This document shows positions 34,855-45,199 of a stretch of DNA of 64,000 bases, one piece after another. A program made the translations under genes and the position numbers. Under the pieces are notes generated by a model. That model saw only the letters and a list, made by a program, of their open reading frames with translations. It searched no databases and was not told the origin of the DNA. Source of the stretch: Acholoe squamosa (Eukaryota; Annelida; Polychaeta; Phyllodocida; Polynoidae); the NCBI GenBank assembly GCA_949317995.1, contig OX439039.1, positions 77,606,002-77,670,001 of the forward strand. The letters are read 5' to 3'. Numbering within the stretch: the stretch's first letter is position 1; each line of letters opens with the position of its first letter.

Positions 34855-35609
34855 CTGGAGGCTATTTCTTAAGATACTATGACTAGACACAGCTACTACG
34901 ATTTGAGACTGACAGGAATAGGGCAGGTAATCGTGGTACTGCCCTACGACTGCTCTGTACGATGAGAACATATGCAGTCATTAAGTAAGGCTTGGTAGAG
35001 CAGTCGAACAGGTGCAGGGATTAATAACCATTATTCCACGATTTCTGGGATTCTGAGTGTTTTTTCTGGATATTCCCATGAACATACCTGTCGACATTGC
35101 ACACCATGAAGGCTGTAGCATCACTTTTGGAAGGCGTGCGGTTATACAAGGATAACAGGCACCCAGTGCGGTTATCCATGGATAATCTGCATGCCTTACA
35201 TGTCCTTACATGTCATATGTTACATGTTAAAACCTACGAAATTTTTCATTGCCAGGGTAGGGGTCGAACCTGCAGTCTTACATCCAAAATCCAACTCCCT
35301 ATGCATTGCGCCACAGGGACTGACGTGGAACGGTCTGGGTTTGCTTGGTTAGATTGTAGAGGTAGGCGGGAAGAGTCCCGGTCCGTGCGTATATTTTTGT
35401 TCCCTACTGTCCACATAACGGCGACGGCTGCTAGCTGAGGAGTGCGGCCCGGTGGTCTAGTGGGCGTAGCCCGAGTGTAATTATCCTTTGCTAAAGCACA
35501 CAAGTTGATTACTTGGTCACTAGTGCATAGCATGAAATTACAATACTGTAAGGCCTCTCACTACGGTTCGATGGGCAACAGTGATAGGTTGTTAAGAAAT
35601 GGCCTCCAG
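34855..35609. mobile_element. Large (755-bp) member of the GGCCATTTCTTAA family
   Basis: CTGGAGGCTATTTCTTAAGA at the left and TTAAGAAATGGCCTCCAG at the right are inverted. ACTGCCCTACGACTGCTCTG occurs near the left end. The interior holds tRNA-like sequence (35250-35320), so another element may be nested. Confidence 0.6.
35250..35320 (-). repeat. tRNA-Arg-like SINE head or tRNA pseudogene
   Basis: On the minus strand TGGCGCAATGC (35313-35303) matches an internal polymerase III A box and GGTTCGACCC (35270-35261) a B box, spaced as in a tRNA. The order GTGGCGCAATG, TTGGATTTT, GCAGGTTCGA resembles tRNA-Arg, but the acceptor stem does not pair cleanly. Confidence 0.6.
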
Positions 35610-35614
35610 AAAAG

Positions 35615-36430
35615 GCCAAGATACAGCTGATCTTGTATGACCCCAGTGTGACGAATTTAGAGGCAAATGCATTATCTTTTAGGTCCAATACAACGTTGTC
35701 ATATCTACAAATTCGCCTAGGTGAATAAAGAAGACAACATCTGTTTTTCACTACTGCTCCCATCCACTAACCTTTCCCCTCCTTTCTAATAAGCAACAGT
35801 TTCTTTACTCAGAGAGGACCAAACATTGGTCCTTGTTTTTGTGGATAGATTGGGGAAACCCTAAGTGAGGGAGAAACCTCTCTCCCTATTCCACCTTCTT
35901 AAAGAAAAGGCTGATTTTCATGAACGATGAGAGTGGCCCTACCTTCAAAAGAAGTCATTTCTCAAAATACCACGATTACTCACAGTCCTACCACTGCAAA
36001 TACCTGTGCTATTTCAATGGGATATTTGGTACGACTTGAGAGTGCCTCCTGTATCCAATGGTAACGCCATGGTACTATAGCCGGCAATATTACCGATAGA
36101 CTGTGCTTATATCCCATGTCAAAGGTAGCATTTTAAGGTGCGAAGTCAATTCATGAAATTAAAATCTCGATAACCAGCAGTCACTCTCCTTATCAATCCG
36201 ACGCAATAAGGCAACATTTGTGCAAGATAGGCGGTTAGGTTTCCCGTCTCAAGTCTCGAGAAGTCTAGGCTGCCTGAAGCAGTGGGGGTGTTTCAAAAGC
36301 CAAAGATATTGACGGTCAGAACATTTCTGTTTCTACTGTCAAAATATAATTAAAGCTAAATTATAATTACAGACCAGTCATACTGATAAATACAATGCAA
36401 TATGCCAGTACCTGCTATATGAAAAACACC
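35615..36430. other. No gene recognised
   Basis: A fragment at 35960-36010 (AAGTCATTTCTCAAAATACC, CACGATTACTCACAGTCC) recalls the GGCCATTTCTTAA family. Confidence 0.35.
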
Positions 36431-36438
36431 CTCTCTAT

Positions 36439-36604
36439 CAGTGGCGGATTTATAGGCAGGGTGCGTGTGCCCCTCCTTTTTCAGTACACTGTACTTCAGA
36501 GATCATTTGCTGATTTTGTACCCAACAGAATTTGCTCAGAAATAGGAGTTGTTCCTTTTGGGCCGCGGGCCCTCCTTTTCTAATTCCTGGATCCAGTACC
36601 ACTG
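36439..36604. mobile_element. CAGTGGCGGAT MITE, copy 2
   Basis: CAGTGGCGGATTTATAGGCA at the left and GGATCCAGTACCACTG at the right, with GCGTGTGCCCCTCC inside. Confidence 0.6.
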
Positions 36605-36609
36605 ATTAT

Positions 36610-37165
36610 AAGCCTATGACCACTTCTAGCTCATCTTGGTATGTTTGTGCAACCAACTTGCGCAACACCTCAAGGTTCTACATTATAGGTAAGATGCGAA
36701 TGGTAAGAAAAGGGAAGTGGGAGGCGGTGGGCGTTGGGCGGCGGTCGGTGGGCGGCCAGGGTGAGTGGAGGGATGGGTGGTGGGGTAAGTGAAGCAGATA
36801 TGGCTTATCGAAGGGGACTCTTACCCAAAGCCACGACGTGCGTCACAGGCTGAATGTTTTAGTGCTCTTTAATTATTCATTGTTCAGGTTACGTGTGTAG
36901 ATTATCGACCATTTCTAGTTCCCTTTTCTTCTCCCTCTCTCTGTCTGTGCACAAGTCGCGCACTCATGTCTTAGCCAAAAGAGTTTTTCCTTTTTCTTGA
37001 AAGAGAACTCTGGCACTCATCAACCAAACCAACATTCATTATGAATGTTCATATGCGCCATTTTTTTTTGCACTCAGACTGCGCTACACATTGCTGCTTG
37101 TTTTAAACAACAGTTGTGATTCCTTTCTGCCTTTGAGGGCTCTTTTTCTGAATATCCCCATCAGC
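36610..37165. other. No gene recognised
   Basis: A GGGCGGCGGTCGGTGGGCGG stretch lies at about 36737. No feature is supported in the rest. Confidence 0.4.
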
Positions 37166-37169
37166 TTTT

Positions 37170-37215
37170 GGCAGATCCAGGATTCCTAAAAGGAAGGGGC
37201 GCGCCCCTTGTTAAG
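37170..37215. mobile_element. CAGTGGCGGAT-family fragment
   Basis: TGGCAGATCCAGGATTCC followed by GGGGCGCGCCCCTT resembles one end of the family. Confidence 0.4.
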
Positions 37216-37584
37216 CCCCTAATTTGGACCCTAATCTAGCCAGAAATAGATGAATAAACTATTAACAAGATGGAGAAGGAGGAGGCGCACTCACCCGTTT
37301 AATTCTGCCATTGAGATTTAACTTTGGAGGAGTGAATGGGTGACGACTGGTTACCACCACCTAGATAGCTAATGCCATATCTAAAGGCCAGCCTTAATGC
37401 GGGCCCACCTTCATACATGTAGAAAGAGCCCTTTCAACTTACCAAGCTGAATTGAGACATCCGTCTTTGAATTTCAGATGCCTGACTTAACAGTTCCAAA
37501 CTTACAGGAAGTTTCTAATTTTAAAATAGGGCTGAGTGCATCTTCCTCCGAAATGTACCCCCCCCTCCCAACCCATGAGCCGCC

Positions 37585-37835
37585 TGCACATGTGCACAGA
37601 AGTGCATCATGCCCATCGGTCGTCATGATGCACCAATGAAGTGCAATGAGTCCGCTCGCCAGCTCTTCATTGGTGCATCATGCCAACCATCCAGGACTGT
37701 ATCAACCCTATAGGGTCGGCATGATGCATTAATGAATATAGCCCTGGCGAGTTACTCACCAGGGCTGCTGTCATGCATCATGACGACCAATGGGCATGAT
37801 GCATCAATGCCTTGGCCGTCCTTAACTGGTTTAAG
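37585..37835. repeat. GATGCAT fold-back repeat, copy 5 (well preserved)
   Basis: In order: GTGCATCATGCCC, CATGATGCACCAATGAAGTG with its inverse CTTCATTGGTGCATCATG, TATAGGGTCGGCATGATGC, CCTGGCGAGTTACTCACCAG, and GGGCATGATGCATCAATGCC ending near CCTTAACTGGTTTAA. Confidence 0.75.
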
Positions 37836-37964
37836 GGAAGGAATGCTGAATGCAGGCCTGTGGGGAGTGGGTGGGTGATTGTGCAGGGTGGGGGGGGGGC
37901 TATTCACTGATCTCCTTATAAGCTGCTCCCGTCTATATTAAGATGACAGAAGATGGAAGATTAC

Positions 37965-38195
37965 GTCTCCCATCCTGATAAATATCTAGTCTCTAACATG
38001 GCAACCTGCATGGTAAGCTGCTTCTAAATTTGTAGTGTAAGTTCTCCCATCGTGTTAAATATCTAGTCTCTAACATGGCAACCTGCATGGTAAGCTGCTT
38101 CTAAATTTGTAGTGTAAGTTCTCCCATCCTGATAAATATCTAGTCTCTAACATGGCAACCTGCATGGTAAGCTGCTTCTAAATCTGTAGTGTCAC
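37965..38195. repeat. 77-bp tandem repeat, three copies
   Basis: ATATCTAGTCTCTAACATGG begins at about 37983, 38059 and 38136, with GCAACCTGCATGGTAAGC and GTAGTGTAAGTTCTCCCATC in each unit. Confidence 0.88.
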
Positions 38196-38199
38196 TTGC

Positions 38200-39005
38200 T
38201 CTGGAGGCTACCTCATAACTCTGGTAAAGTAACACTGTTTTGAAATAGCCTCCTGTAACCTGTGTGGTAACCTACTTTGTAATATGCATGGCAACTTGCA
38301 TAGAAACCTGCATGGTAAGCTTTTAAGTCGTTTGCTGATTAGCTACACCCTTCGATAAGGCTGCCCTGGAGCGTCTTGCCAAATACAAAACGAGAACCAA
38401 ACAATCAAAATGTATTCTCGTCAACTGATACTGCTGAAAGGCGCATGGCGATCCCATTGTGCACGCTTCAACTGAAACATATCTATTTGAATGTATTTTA
38501 CTGAGAGATATATAGAGTGAAGACGAGTTAGGCCATGGACGTTTCCTCAGTTCTCTCTAAAAGATTACAGAATGTTCTTCCTTGAAATCTCTGGGCAAGA
38601 CCCTTCTGAACTCAGGGTGCAGCTTATCTTTCTACTGTCCCTAATTCGCAGCAGCAGCGGTGGGAGGTAATAACCCAGGTCCCCCTTTTTTACACCTTTC
38701 AATAAACTATGTGTGGTCTTCCGCATTGATATCGATTTTGGGCTCTTGTACCAAATGTGGTCAAACAGCTCTTTTCCTTTGCAGGGTTTACAGAGAGACG
38801 CCGAGCGGCTCTGAATTATTCATTCCCTCTGGTTGTACGGGGTCTATCAATAGCTGCAGCAAGGCTAAGTTTAGAAAGCAGCAGACGCAATCCACGCGCC
38901 AATAAATCCTGAATCAGTCTCCACCTGCAGGTGCTGCAACCTATGAACTGGAGGAAGGGAATGGGTATGCCCCATTCCTCCTTATCCTATACAGGAGACA
39001 TTGTC
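38200..39005. other. No gene proven
   Basis: A clean CTTTTCCTTTGCAG acceptor-like string ends at about 38785 on the plus strand and is followed by frames of 38-43 codons, but no domain was recognised. Confidence 0.35.
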
Positions 39006-39011
39006 AGGGGC

Positions 39012-39588
39012 CAGTGGCGGATCCAGGGGATTGGCCAGGGGTCTGCCCCCAAAGAAAGAAAAGAAAAGTAAAAGAAAGGAGAGGGAAAAATGAGAAAGAG
39101 GGGAAAAAGAGGGAAGACACATATACAGTAAAATTCCTTTAAAGCGAATCCTGTTACAACGAATTTTCGTTTATAACAAACAAATCTCATTGTCCCAAAT
39201 CAGTCCCATACACTTGTTTATACCACGGTTATCACATTTCAGAACGGTTTTGGGTGCCCAAACTAGTTAATCTGAGTGCTTTTATCACAGGATAGAGGCA
39301 CTGAGAGTTGACACTTTAATATTGACAGTGTTCTTTTTCTATACTATTCTTATATGTGACAGCAACTATGACATAGCTTTGACAGTGATTCATACTGAAA
39401 AAAAGCTCAGCATTGCCTAGGATCGATCCAGGGACCTTCTAATATAAAGTTCTGCATGATCTCATCCATAACGATTTTTTTGCTTGTCCTAAGCACTTCC
39501 ATATAACGGAATCTTACTGTATAGTACCTCATCAGCTTCCACCAAGTCTTCGCCCCCCCCCCATCTAGACAATCGTGGATCCTCTACT
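39012..39588. mobile_element. CAGTGGCGGAT element interrupted by a pogo-like MITE
   Basis: CAGTGGCGGATCCAGGGG at the left and GTGGATCCTCTACTGG at the right mark the two ends. The element at 39126-39519 sits between them. Confidence 0.5.
39126..39519. mobile_element. 394-bp Tc1/mariner-type (pogo/Tigger-like) MITE, TA duplication
   Basis: Ends CAGTAAAATTCC and GGAATCTTACTG are inverted, flanked by TA at 39124-39125 and 39520-39521. AAGCGAATC/TTACAACGAATTTTCG inside resembles pogo/Tigger ends in other animals. No transposase frame. Confidence 0.75.
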
Positions 39589-39592
39589 GGGA

Positions 39593-39935
39593 GGCCACAT
39601 TAATAAGTACTAATCCCTCTTATCTCCTATCAGCACCCTCATATAATATATCATGGCATGCTATTTCTTTGTAATTGTATTATGTCTATACTAAGAGCAG
39701 CACAGCAGCATGCATTTAGTATGTACACATGCAATATCAATAGCTGTTTATTGTATTAAAAGTTTTAAAAGGCATAAAGATTGTTGGCATGTATAGGCAG
39801 GTAGCTTATAATGGGAAACACTATGCATCATTTTTAGATTCAATGGTAATGATTTCTGTAATTGTTTAAAAGTAGAATATTTATGTAGTTGCTCCATGAT
39901 TGATAGAATCACACCATAGCCTTCAAAGGTTACAA
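39593..39935. other. No gene recognised
   Basis: AT-rich DNA without a supported feature. Confidence 0.4.
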
Positions 39936-39940
39936 ATTGC

Positions 39941-40067
39941 AGGAGGCCATTTTCAGACTACGACTGCACCCTCCAAATCGTCCCACATTTCTCACAGAAA
40001 TCGCATTGTGATTTCAAATCGTAGTGTTGTGTGCGATCGTAGTGCATTAGGAAATGGTATGCAGAGG
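39941..40067. mobile_element. MITE of the GGCCATTTCTTAA family, copy D
   Basis: AGGAGGCCATTTTCAGACTA and ATTAGGAAATGGTATGC are imperfect inverted ends, with AAATCGTCCC/AAATCGTAGT inside. A partial copy lies at 40405-40500 (AAATCGTACC, GAGAAATGACTTCCAGG). Confidence 0.55.
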
Positions 40068-40546
40068 AGTTTAGCTACAATGTCTTTCAATATTTTTCTT
40101 TGGAAAGTTAGGGATGCTTTTTGTATGGTACAACGAGTTTGATTGTGGGGTGGGGCCTTTTGCAATAAGATGAGTTCATATTCTTGTGAAATAACTTTTA
40201 ATCCGGGTTATAGATGTCTAGTAGATGGCGACCACTAAGGTGGGATGAAGGTAACCTCCCCCCTCCTTCCTTCCCACCTGGGAACTAATGGGTGGGTGGG
40301 AGGATGAGGGAGCTAGGCAGGAGGGACAAGGTTATAACCACGCATGCATCCAATCCACCACAGTACCACATACCCCAGCCTTCCATTTCTCAAACGTTAC
40401 AATTGAGCCCTCATCAAATCATAGTGCAAACTCTATGGCCACTACAAATCGTACCAGGAATGCGCCATCCATTCATAGTATTTGAGAAATGACTTCCAGG
40501 AGTACACACATACAACAACCAAAACCTGAACAACACCAAAACCCAC

Positions 40547-40668
40547 CTTTGTTTTGTCTTTAACATGTTGACGAGGCGGGCGTGGATTAGGTTGAGCTGG
40601 TCGTCAGAGGAGACGTGCCTGCAGTAGCAGAGAGTAAGAAGCAACACCTGCAGAGATAAGGGCCACAT
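40547..40668 (-). CDS. Possible first coding exon with a signal peptide
   Basis: From an ATG at 40668 the minus strand reads MWPLSLQVLLLTLCYC, a typical signal-peptide hydrophobic core, then a polar stretch (HVSSDDQLNLIHARLVNML). The frame runs into AAAG|GTGGGT at 40547/40546, a plausible splice donor that leaves the frame in phase 2. The same open frame extends upstream to 41292, but that part is low-complexity Ser/Thr/Ala and may be 5' untranslated sequence or a long unusual N-terminus. The family of the encoded protein is not recognised. The phase matches the start of the cystine-knot exon at 7852 on the same strand, so the two could belong to one gene, but one in three random pairs would match. 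It could also be a chance frame in GC-rich triplet repeats. Confidence 0.4.
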
Positions 40669-42149
40669 GAAGAGGCCGCGCGGGTTCCATCCCCAGCCCC
40701 CTGATGATGTAGTTGTAGTGGACGTCGTCGTGCTGGTGGAACAACAGGACGACGATGTCGTCCCCCGGACACACCCTGCTGCCTTGGTGGACGCAGCTGC
40801 AGCTGCTGCGGCTGCTGATGCTGAAGCAGCAGATGGCAGCGAGGATGAGGATGCTGTACTTGTTGTTGCTTCTGGAGAAGTTGCTGAAGCTGAGGAGGAG
40901 GAGTGTGACATGGTCCTAGCACCATGCTGCTGGACCCACCTGCATCTTATCCCCTTACAATCTCCTGCCCCTGCAGCAGCTTTCAATACCTCCGTGGAGG
41001 AGGCAGTGGTATTAAGGTGTGATGATGAGGATTTTGATGCCGCAAATTTACTTATAGTAGTAGCCAAGTTTGGGCTGCTGCTGATGATTTGGTAGGGCTT
41101 ATTAGAACTAGTGTTCACAGTGCAAAGATTTTTCATGTCCCTAGACTGTTGTTCCTCCCCCCTGCAGAAGTCCTTGCTGTGTTGGCTGTGGTATTGTGGC
41201 CGGGTACTGGAGGAGCCCAGCTTAATGCTGTGGCTTTTATTCTTGTTATTAGGGGCGGCCCCTTGTCCACCTCCAGGTGCTGACCAGCACATTACTTATA
41301 GCAAATACCCTCCTTCTCCTGTGGGTATATCAAACCGCTGCTGCTGCCGCAGCCGACGACGACGACGATACTTCACACAAGTCCACACTAGTTTACAACA
41401 ACACAGTTATTTCCTGAATCCCTCTTAAACAGCACAATAATCTCAGCTCTAGAAATTATATATAGTTTTAGTTACTGGATTTTTTTAGTAGTAGGAGTAG
41501 CAGTAAGTAGTATTAATATATCCAACCGGGTGTAGTAGATGTCTGGTTTTCTGAAGGGTATTGCAGGAACTACTAGCAAAATAAGTAGTGTAGTGAAATC
41601 AGTAGTAATAGTGGTAGTACTAGTGGTATGTAGAGTATTTGTGTCCGCTAGTAGTATGTAGATAGCAGGCAGGGCAAGTAGTAGAAGTAGTAATAGTAGT
41701 ATCCGACTCTGTAGAGAATAGTTCTTGCTCCTGCTCAGACTCCTCTCTGAGGGAGTGAGTGAGTGAGTGAGTGGCGCCGAGCAGCTCCTAGTGAGTGAGT
41801 TGTAGGTATAGTAGTAGTAGTAGTAGTACTGGTGGTTTGGGCCCCACACCGGCTCTGCAGCAGGCCGCTTAAGGTCGGTTAGTGACCGGTCAGCAGGGCT
41901 GCTGGGGGCGGGCCGGGGGTGGGGGGAGGGGGTTGGTGGGTGGGAGGGGGTGAGCACTAGTGGAGGAAAGTCCAGAACCCTGGCTGCAATCCCAGTGAGG
42001 CGTGAAGCAGTGGTAGTCACGCTGCTGCTGCTTTTAGTAGTAGTAGTAGTAGTAGTAACACCACCACTGGAGAAGTCCTGGAAATAGTGACTTGTACTAA
42101 TAGTTGTTGGTACACCATAAGGTGGTCCTGTTTCTGGTTCTACTCCCAC
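40669..42149 (-). other. GC-rich, triplet-repeat 5' region (possible 5' UTR and promoter)
   Basis: This segment is rich in GCT/GCA, GTA/TAC and GTT/ACC triplets (for example 40793-40870, 41800-41830 and 42030-42060) and holds a GTGAGTGAG tract at 41750-41775. Two long minus-strand open frames (to 41292 and 42149) consist of Ser, Thr, Tyr and Leu runs and look like by-products of the triplet repeats. The position directly upstream of a signal-peptide-like frame suggests 5' UTR or promoter DNA. This is inference from composition only. Confidence 0.35.
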
Positions 42150-42560
42150 CGCCTCCCAATGCTGCTGATGTTGCCGCTCTTGTCGCTACCTGGTGGTACT
42201 GCCGGGTGGTGGATGGCTGGGTGGAGACGCTGGCTGCAGCTGTAGGTTGCAGTTGTGTGGCAGGCGGCCCGTGTACCTTCCTCCCTCCCACCCTTCCTCC
42301 TGTGCACACGTCACTATGCACGGCAGTGGTGGCCTGTGGCCCGCTCGTCCGCCTCCTCCCCACCATACGCACCCACTGCCTGTCACTTAGGTGCAAGTGC
42401 GAGGGAGGAGGAAGGGAAGCAAGCAGTCCTATCGCCGACACGCCCCCTTATCTCCCAATATCTCGCCGTACAGCCGCGCGTATAAGCCGCACCCGCGTAT
42501 ATTTCACAGATAAGCCGCATTTTGACTCAGGCTCTACGCCCGCCGCACATGGGGGATGCT
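42150..42560. promoter_or_regulatory. CpG-rich island, candidate promoter
   Basis: CpG dinucleotides are clearly denser here than in the surrounding DNA, especially 42340-42545 with repeated CGC, CCGCAC and CGCGTA. The motif TATAAGCCGCACC at 42481 belongs to a short repeat seen again near 52.5 and 55.8 kb, so part of the island is repeat-derived. No TATA box or initiator is evident. Confidence 0.3.
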
Positions 42561-42869
42561 AATTGACCCTTAGGGGATAATGCCCTATAAGTTAAAACCT
42601 TACTTGTAAAACGCATTGATCATCTTCATTTCAGGGATACCCAAGCAGCTGCACTATAGATCCCTCACTTAAACGTGTGGTTTTACCTTATCTCTATGCT
42701 ACTGCATTAGGTCTAGAGCTGTTTGTGTCCTATCTGGTGCTTTATTGCTGATAATATACATGCAACACAGAGCAGAAGGAGGATTGCTTATATTGGGGTA
42801 GATTAACTTTAAGTTGGTCCCACACACAGGGAGTGGGCCACTTACCCCCTCCCGCCCATTCAATGAGCA

Positions 42870-43615
42870 CTGATGGCCATTTCCTAACAGGCTACGACTT
42901 CTCACATTTACATCGCAGAGGAAACACTTATTTTAGTGACAATACATCCCAACAGTATTGGCCATGTAGTACCTGTCAGCACAGTGGACCAGTTTTACAG
43001 TGGATAGATTATTATTTGAGACTACAGGGGGGGGGGGGTTGATGTTAGTCCATTGACTTGATTGGGGTTCTGGCGTATGTGCTACGGCGGTAAGTGCTGC
43101 CTATTTACAATTCGGACTGAGAGTGTACCAAACTCTATGTGATTGCTACATAAGTGCTGATTCTACAGAGCAGTCATAGAGCATTCAGGGGCGTAGGAAA
43201 AGGGGGGGGGGCAGGGGGGCCTTCCCCCGCCCCAATCACAAAGGAGGCTGGGCCCGAGTATTTTTGCCCCCCCCCCCCAAAGTTGCCAAGAATTCATAAT
43301 GAATTAAACAAGAAGCTAAAACTTTGTATCTCAAATTAGATTGATAGCAATGGGATCGGGAAAATGGGAGTCTGGGCCTAAAATCAGATCTTAAACTCAT
43401 CCAAAAGTACTTTTCTATACAAATTCTATATAAGTATGTATAGACGCTATTACGCTTAAGCCGACAATTCAAGGTGGTCGAGGTGTGGCCCCTGCTGCCC
43501 CCCCCCCCCCCAGTGAAGATTTGCTTACCATGCCTCTGAGCATTACCTACGATACTGGCTCTAACTTTTAGGTTGTCAGGTCGCTGTGGCTGTACCTCAA
43601 GAAATGACCTCTAGG
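42870..43615. mobile_element. Possible GGCCATTTCTTAA-family element with a nested insertion
   Basis: TGATGGCCATTTCCTAACAG at the left and CAAGAAATGACCTCTAG at the right fit the family's ends. The 353-bp element at 43186-43538 lies between them. Similarity of the two ends is moderate. Confidence 0.4.
43186..43538. mobile_element. 353-bp element, CAGGGGCGTAGG ends, 6-bp duplication AGCATT
   Basis: Left end CAGGGGCGTAGGAA and right end TTACCATGCCTCTG are inverted. AGCATT is directly repeated at 43180-43185 and 43539-43544. G and C homopolymers lie just inside the ends. No coding sequence. Confidence 0.7.
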
Positions 43616-43701
43616 AATCAGTATGAGACTGAAGGAACATTACCCACTAGTTGAATCGACGCTATTCAACTAGTTCAGTATCAAAATGATTGTATGTTTT
43701 C

Positions 43702-44076
43702 CCAGGAGGACTGGAGGCTGTTGCTCCTATTGTAAAAAGAGCTGTGAGTATGTGCCCTCTTTTCTAAACAAGTCGTGCACTGCTTCACCTAAGTACTTGC
43801 ACTCACCACGTTAGACTGAAAAGTCACCTGCCTTGTTTAGAATAGAGAGAACTGCACTACCAGGTACCTACTCATGTCACATGCTCTATAGTTTATTATA
43901 CTGACTGACTTCACCCAACTAGGTACCTACTCAAATAGCCCTTTTTTAGCACTGTACTTGAATGACCACTTGTGAGCAACAAAAGGGACAAGTTATAGCT
44001 ACATGAAAAGAAAGGACTGGAAATGAGGGCATTTTTAGACAGCTCTTCCTTTTACTAAAGCAACAACACCCTCCTG
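43702..44076 (-). mobile_element. MITE with GGGTGTTGCTCC termini, copy 2 (inverse of 15840)
   Basis: Reverse complement of the 15840-16200 copy along its length: GTTGCTCCTATTGTAAAAAG at the left and CAACACCCTCCTGG at the right, with shared ACCAGGTACCTACTCATG inside. Confidence 0.8.
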
Positions 44077-44734
44077 GCTGCCTCCATGTATGTGTTCGAA
44101 TTGAGGTGAGCCTACCCTCTATGCCTGGGGGGTTACATTACCCCTTTAGTACTGCACCTATTTAGCTACACGTCTGCATGCTAAATAAATAAATACCGGT
44201 AGTGGTATTGATGTTTTATAAACCCAGCCTGCTCCTACATGTTTCCAAATGACTGCAACTCTTTGCATGCCTAGCCAGGTAGTTCCCAGAAAGGCCAGAC
44301 GGAACTAACTCCTATCCCCCTCCCCCCTACTCACAGGCCCACCAGACCAACCTTCAAGACCTCAAGGCTTCAACCACCCACCATTTATCAATTAACAACA
44401 CCCCTCCCTCCCCATCACATGCCTGCATTTCCATCTCAGACCAGGCTAATTTAGCCCCAAGGTAACAGAAGGGAATGAAAGAGAAATGAAGGAAGAAAAA
44501 GAAATAAACTTGACCTTTTTCGTGTCTTGAAATGGTAGCTGAAATAATAATGAATATACTGGTGCAGGCAGCGTGAACTGCTCCCCATCGCTCAGTGCCT
44601 ATTATTATTGCATTGGGGCGGCATTTATAAATAAAGGGAGCCATACTTCTTGCAGTGATTCCAAAGCCTGACTTTCTATATAGGACATTATAGGATTAAT
44701 CAGGCTTTGTTTATCGAACCCCTTAAATATACAG

Positions 44735-45190
44735 GAGGCTGGGGTGGGTCAGGCTGACGATGACGGCGGTGGCGGCGCTGAGAGACCGACATCCACCTCA
44801 TCCCCGCGCCCAGTGGTTGCTCGGCTAGCGATGCGTGTATACATACGCGCACGCCGACATAAGTAATCGCGGCCCGCTCTGCGGCGGCGGCGACGGCGGC
44901 GGCCGATACGGCACGGGATGAGGAGGAGGAGATGCGGCAGGTGGGGCGGTTGATGCGGGGGAGGATGGAGGTAGTGCGTGGGAGGGGGCCGCTGGCGCTG
45001 TGCGTGGGCGTTAAGGCCCAGCGGTCGATGGGCATCAGCTGGTATGATGGAGGGGACGGGGCATCGCAGGCACCAGCAGCAGTTGCAGTAAGAGCGCATG
45101 CGGAGATGCAGGGTTTGTTGTATATATAGGAGGAGGCCGCAGCCGCAACAGCAGCAGCAGCAGCAGCAGCGACCGGCGGCAAACATCCAA
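44735..45190. other. GC-rich island with GCG and CAG/GCA triplet runs
   Basis: The interval combines GGCGGC triplet runs (44763-44775 and 44880-44903) with a pure CAG run near 45148-45169. The minus strand is open for 160 and 145 codons in two frames, giving Ala, Cys, Arg and His runs. Such double-frame openness is expected of triplet repeats and does not prove coding. A CpG-island promoter or 5' UTR is possible. A 44932-45129 plus-strand frame also exists and looks equally compositional. Confidence 0.35.
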
Positions 45191-45199
45191 CACTATGCA

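Noticed and set aside
38786..38905. Possible plus-strand exon after a good acceptor-like CTTTTCCTTTGCAG
   Set aside because: Three competing frames, none with a recognisable domain and no matching upstream exon.
39400..39465. tRNA-like sequence with GGATCGATCC on the minus strand
   Set aside because: The A-box candidate is poor and the stems do not form. It lies inside the pogo-like MITE.
41472..42149. 225-codon minus-strand frame with Thr, Tyr and Leu runs
   Set aside because: The runs follow GTA/TAC and GTT triplets, and no domain is recognised. It is kept only as a possible 5' UTR.
44700..45182. 160-codon Ala/Ser-rich frame as a possible transcription-factor N-terminus
   Set aside because: A second overlapping minus-strand frame is equally open and no DNA-binding domain is visible, so composition explains it.
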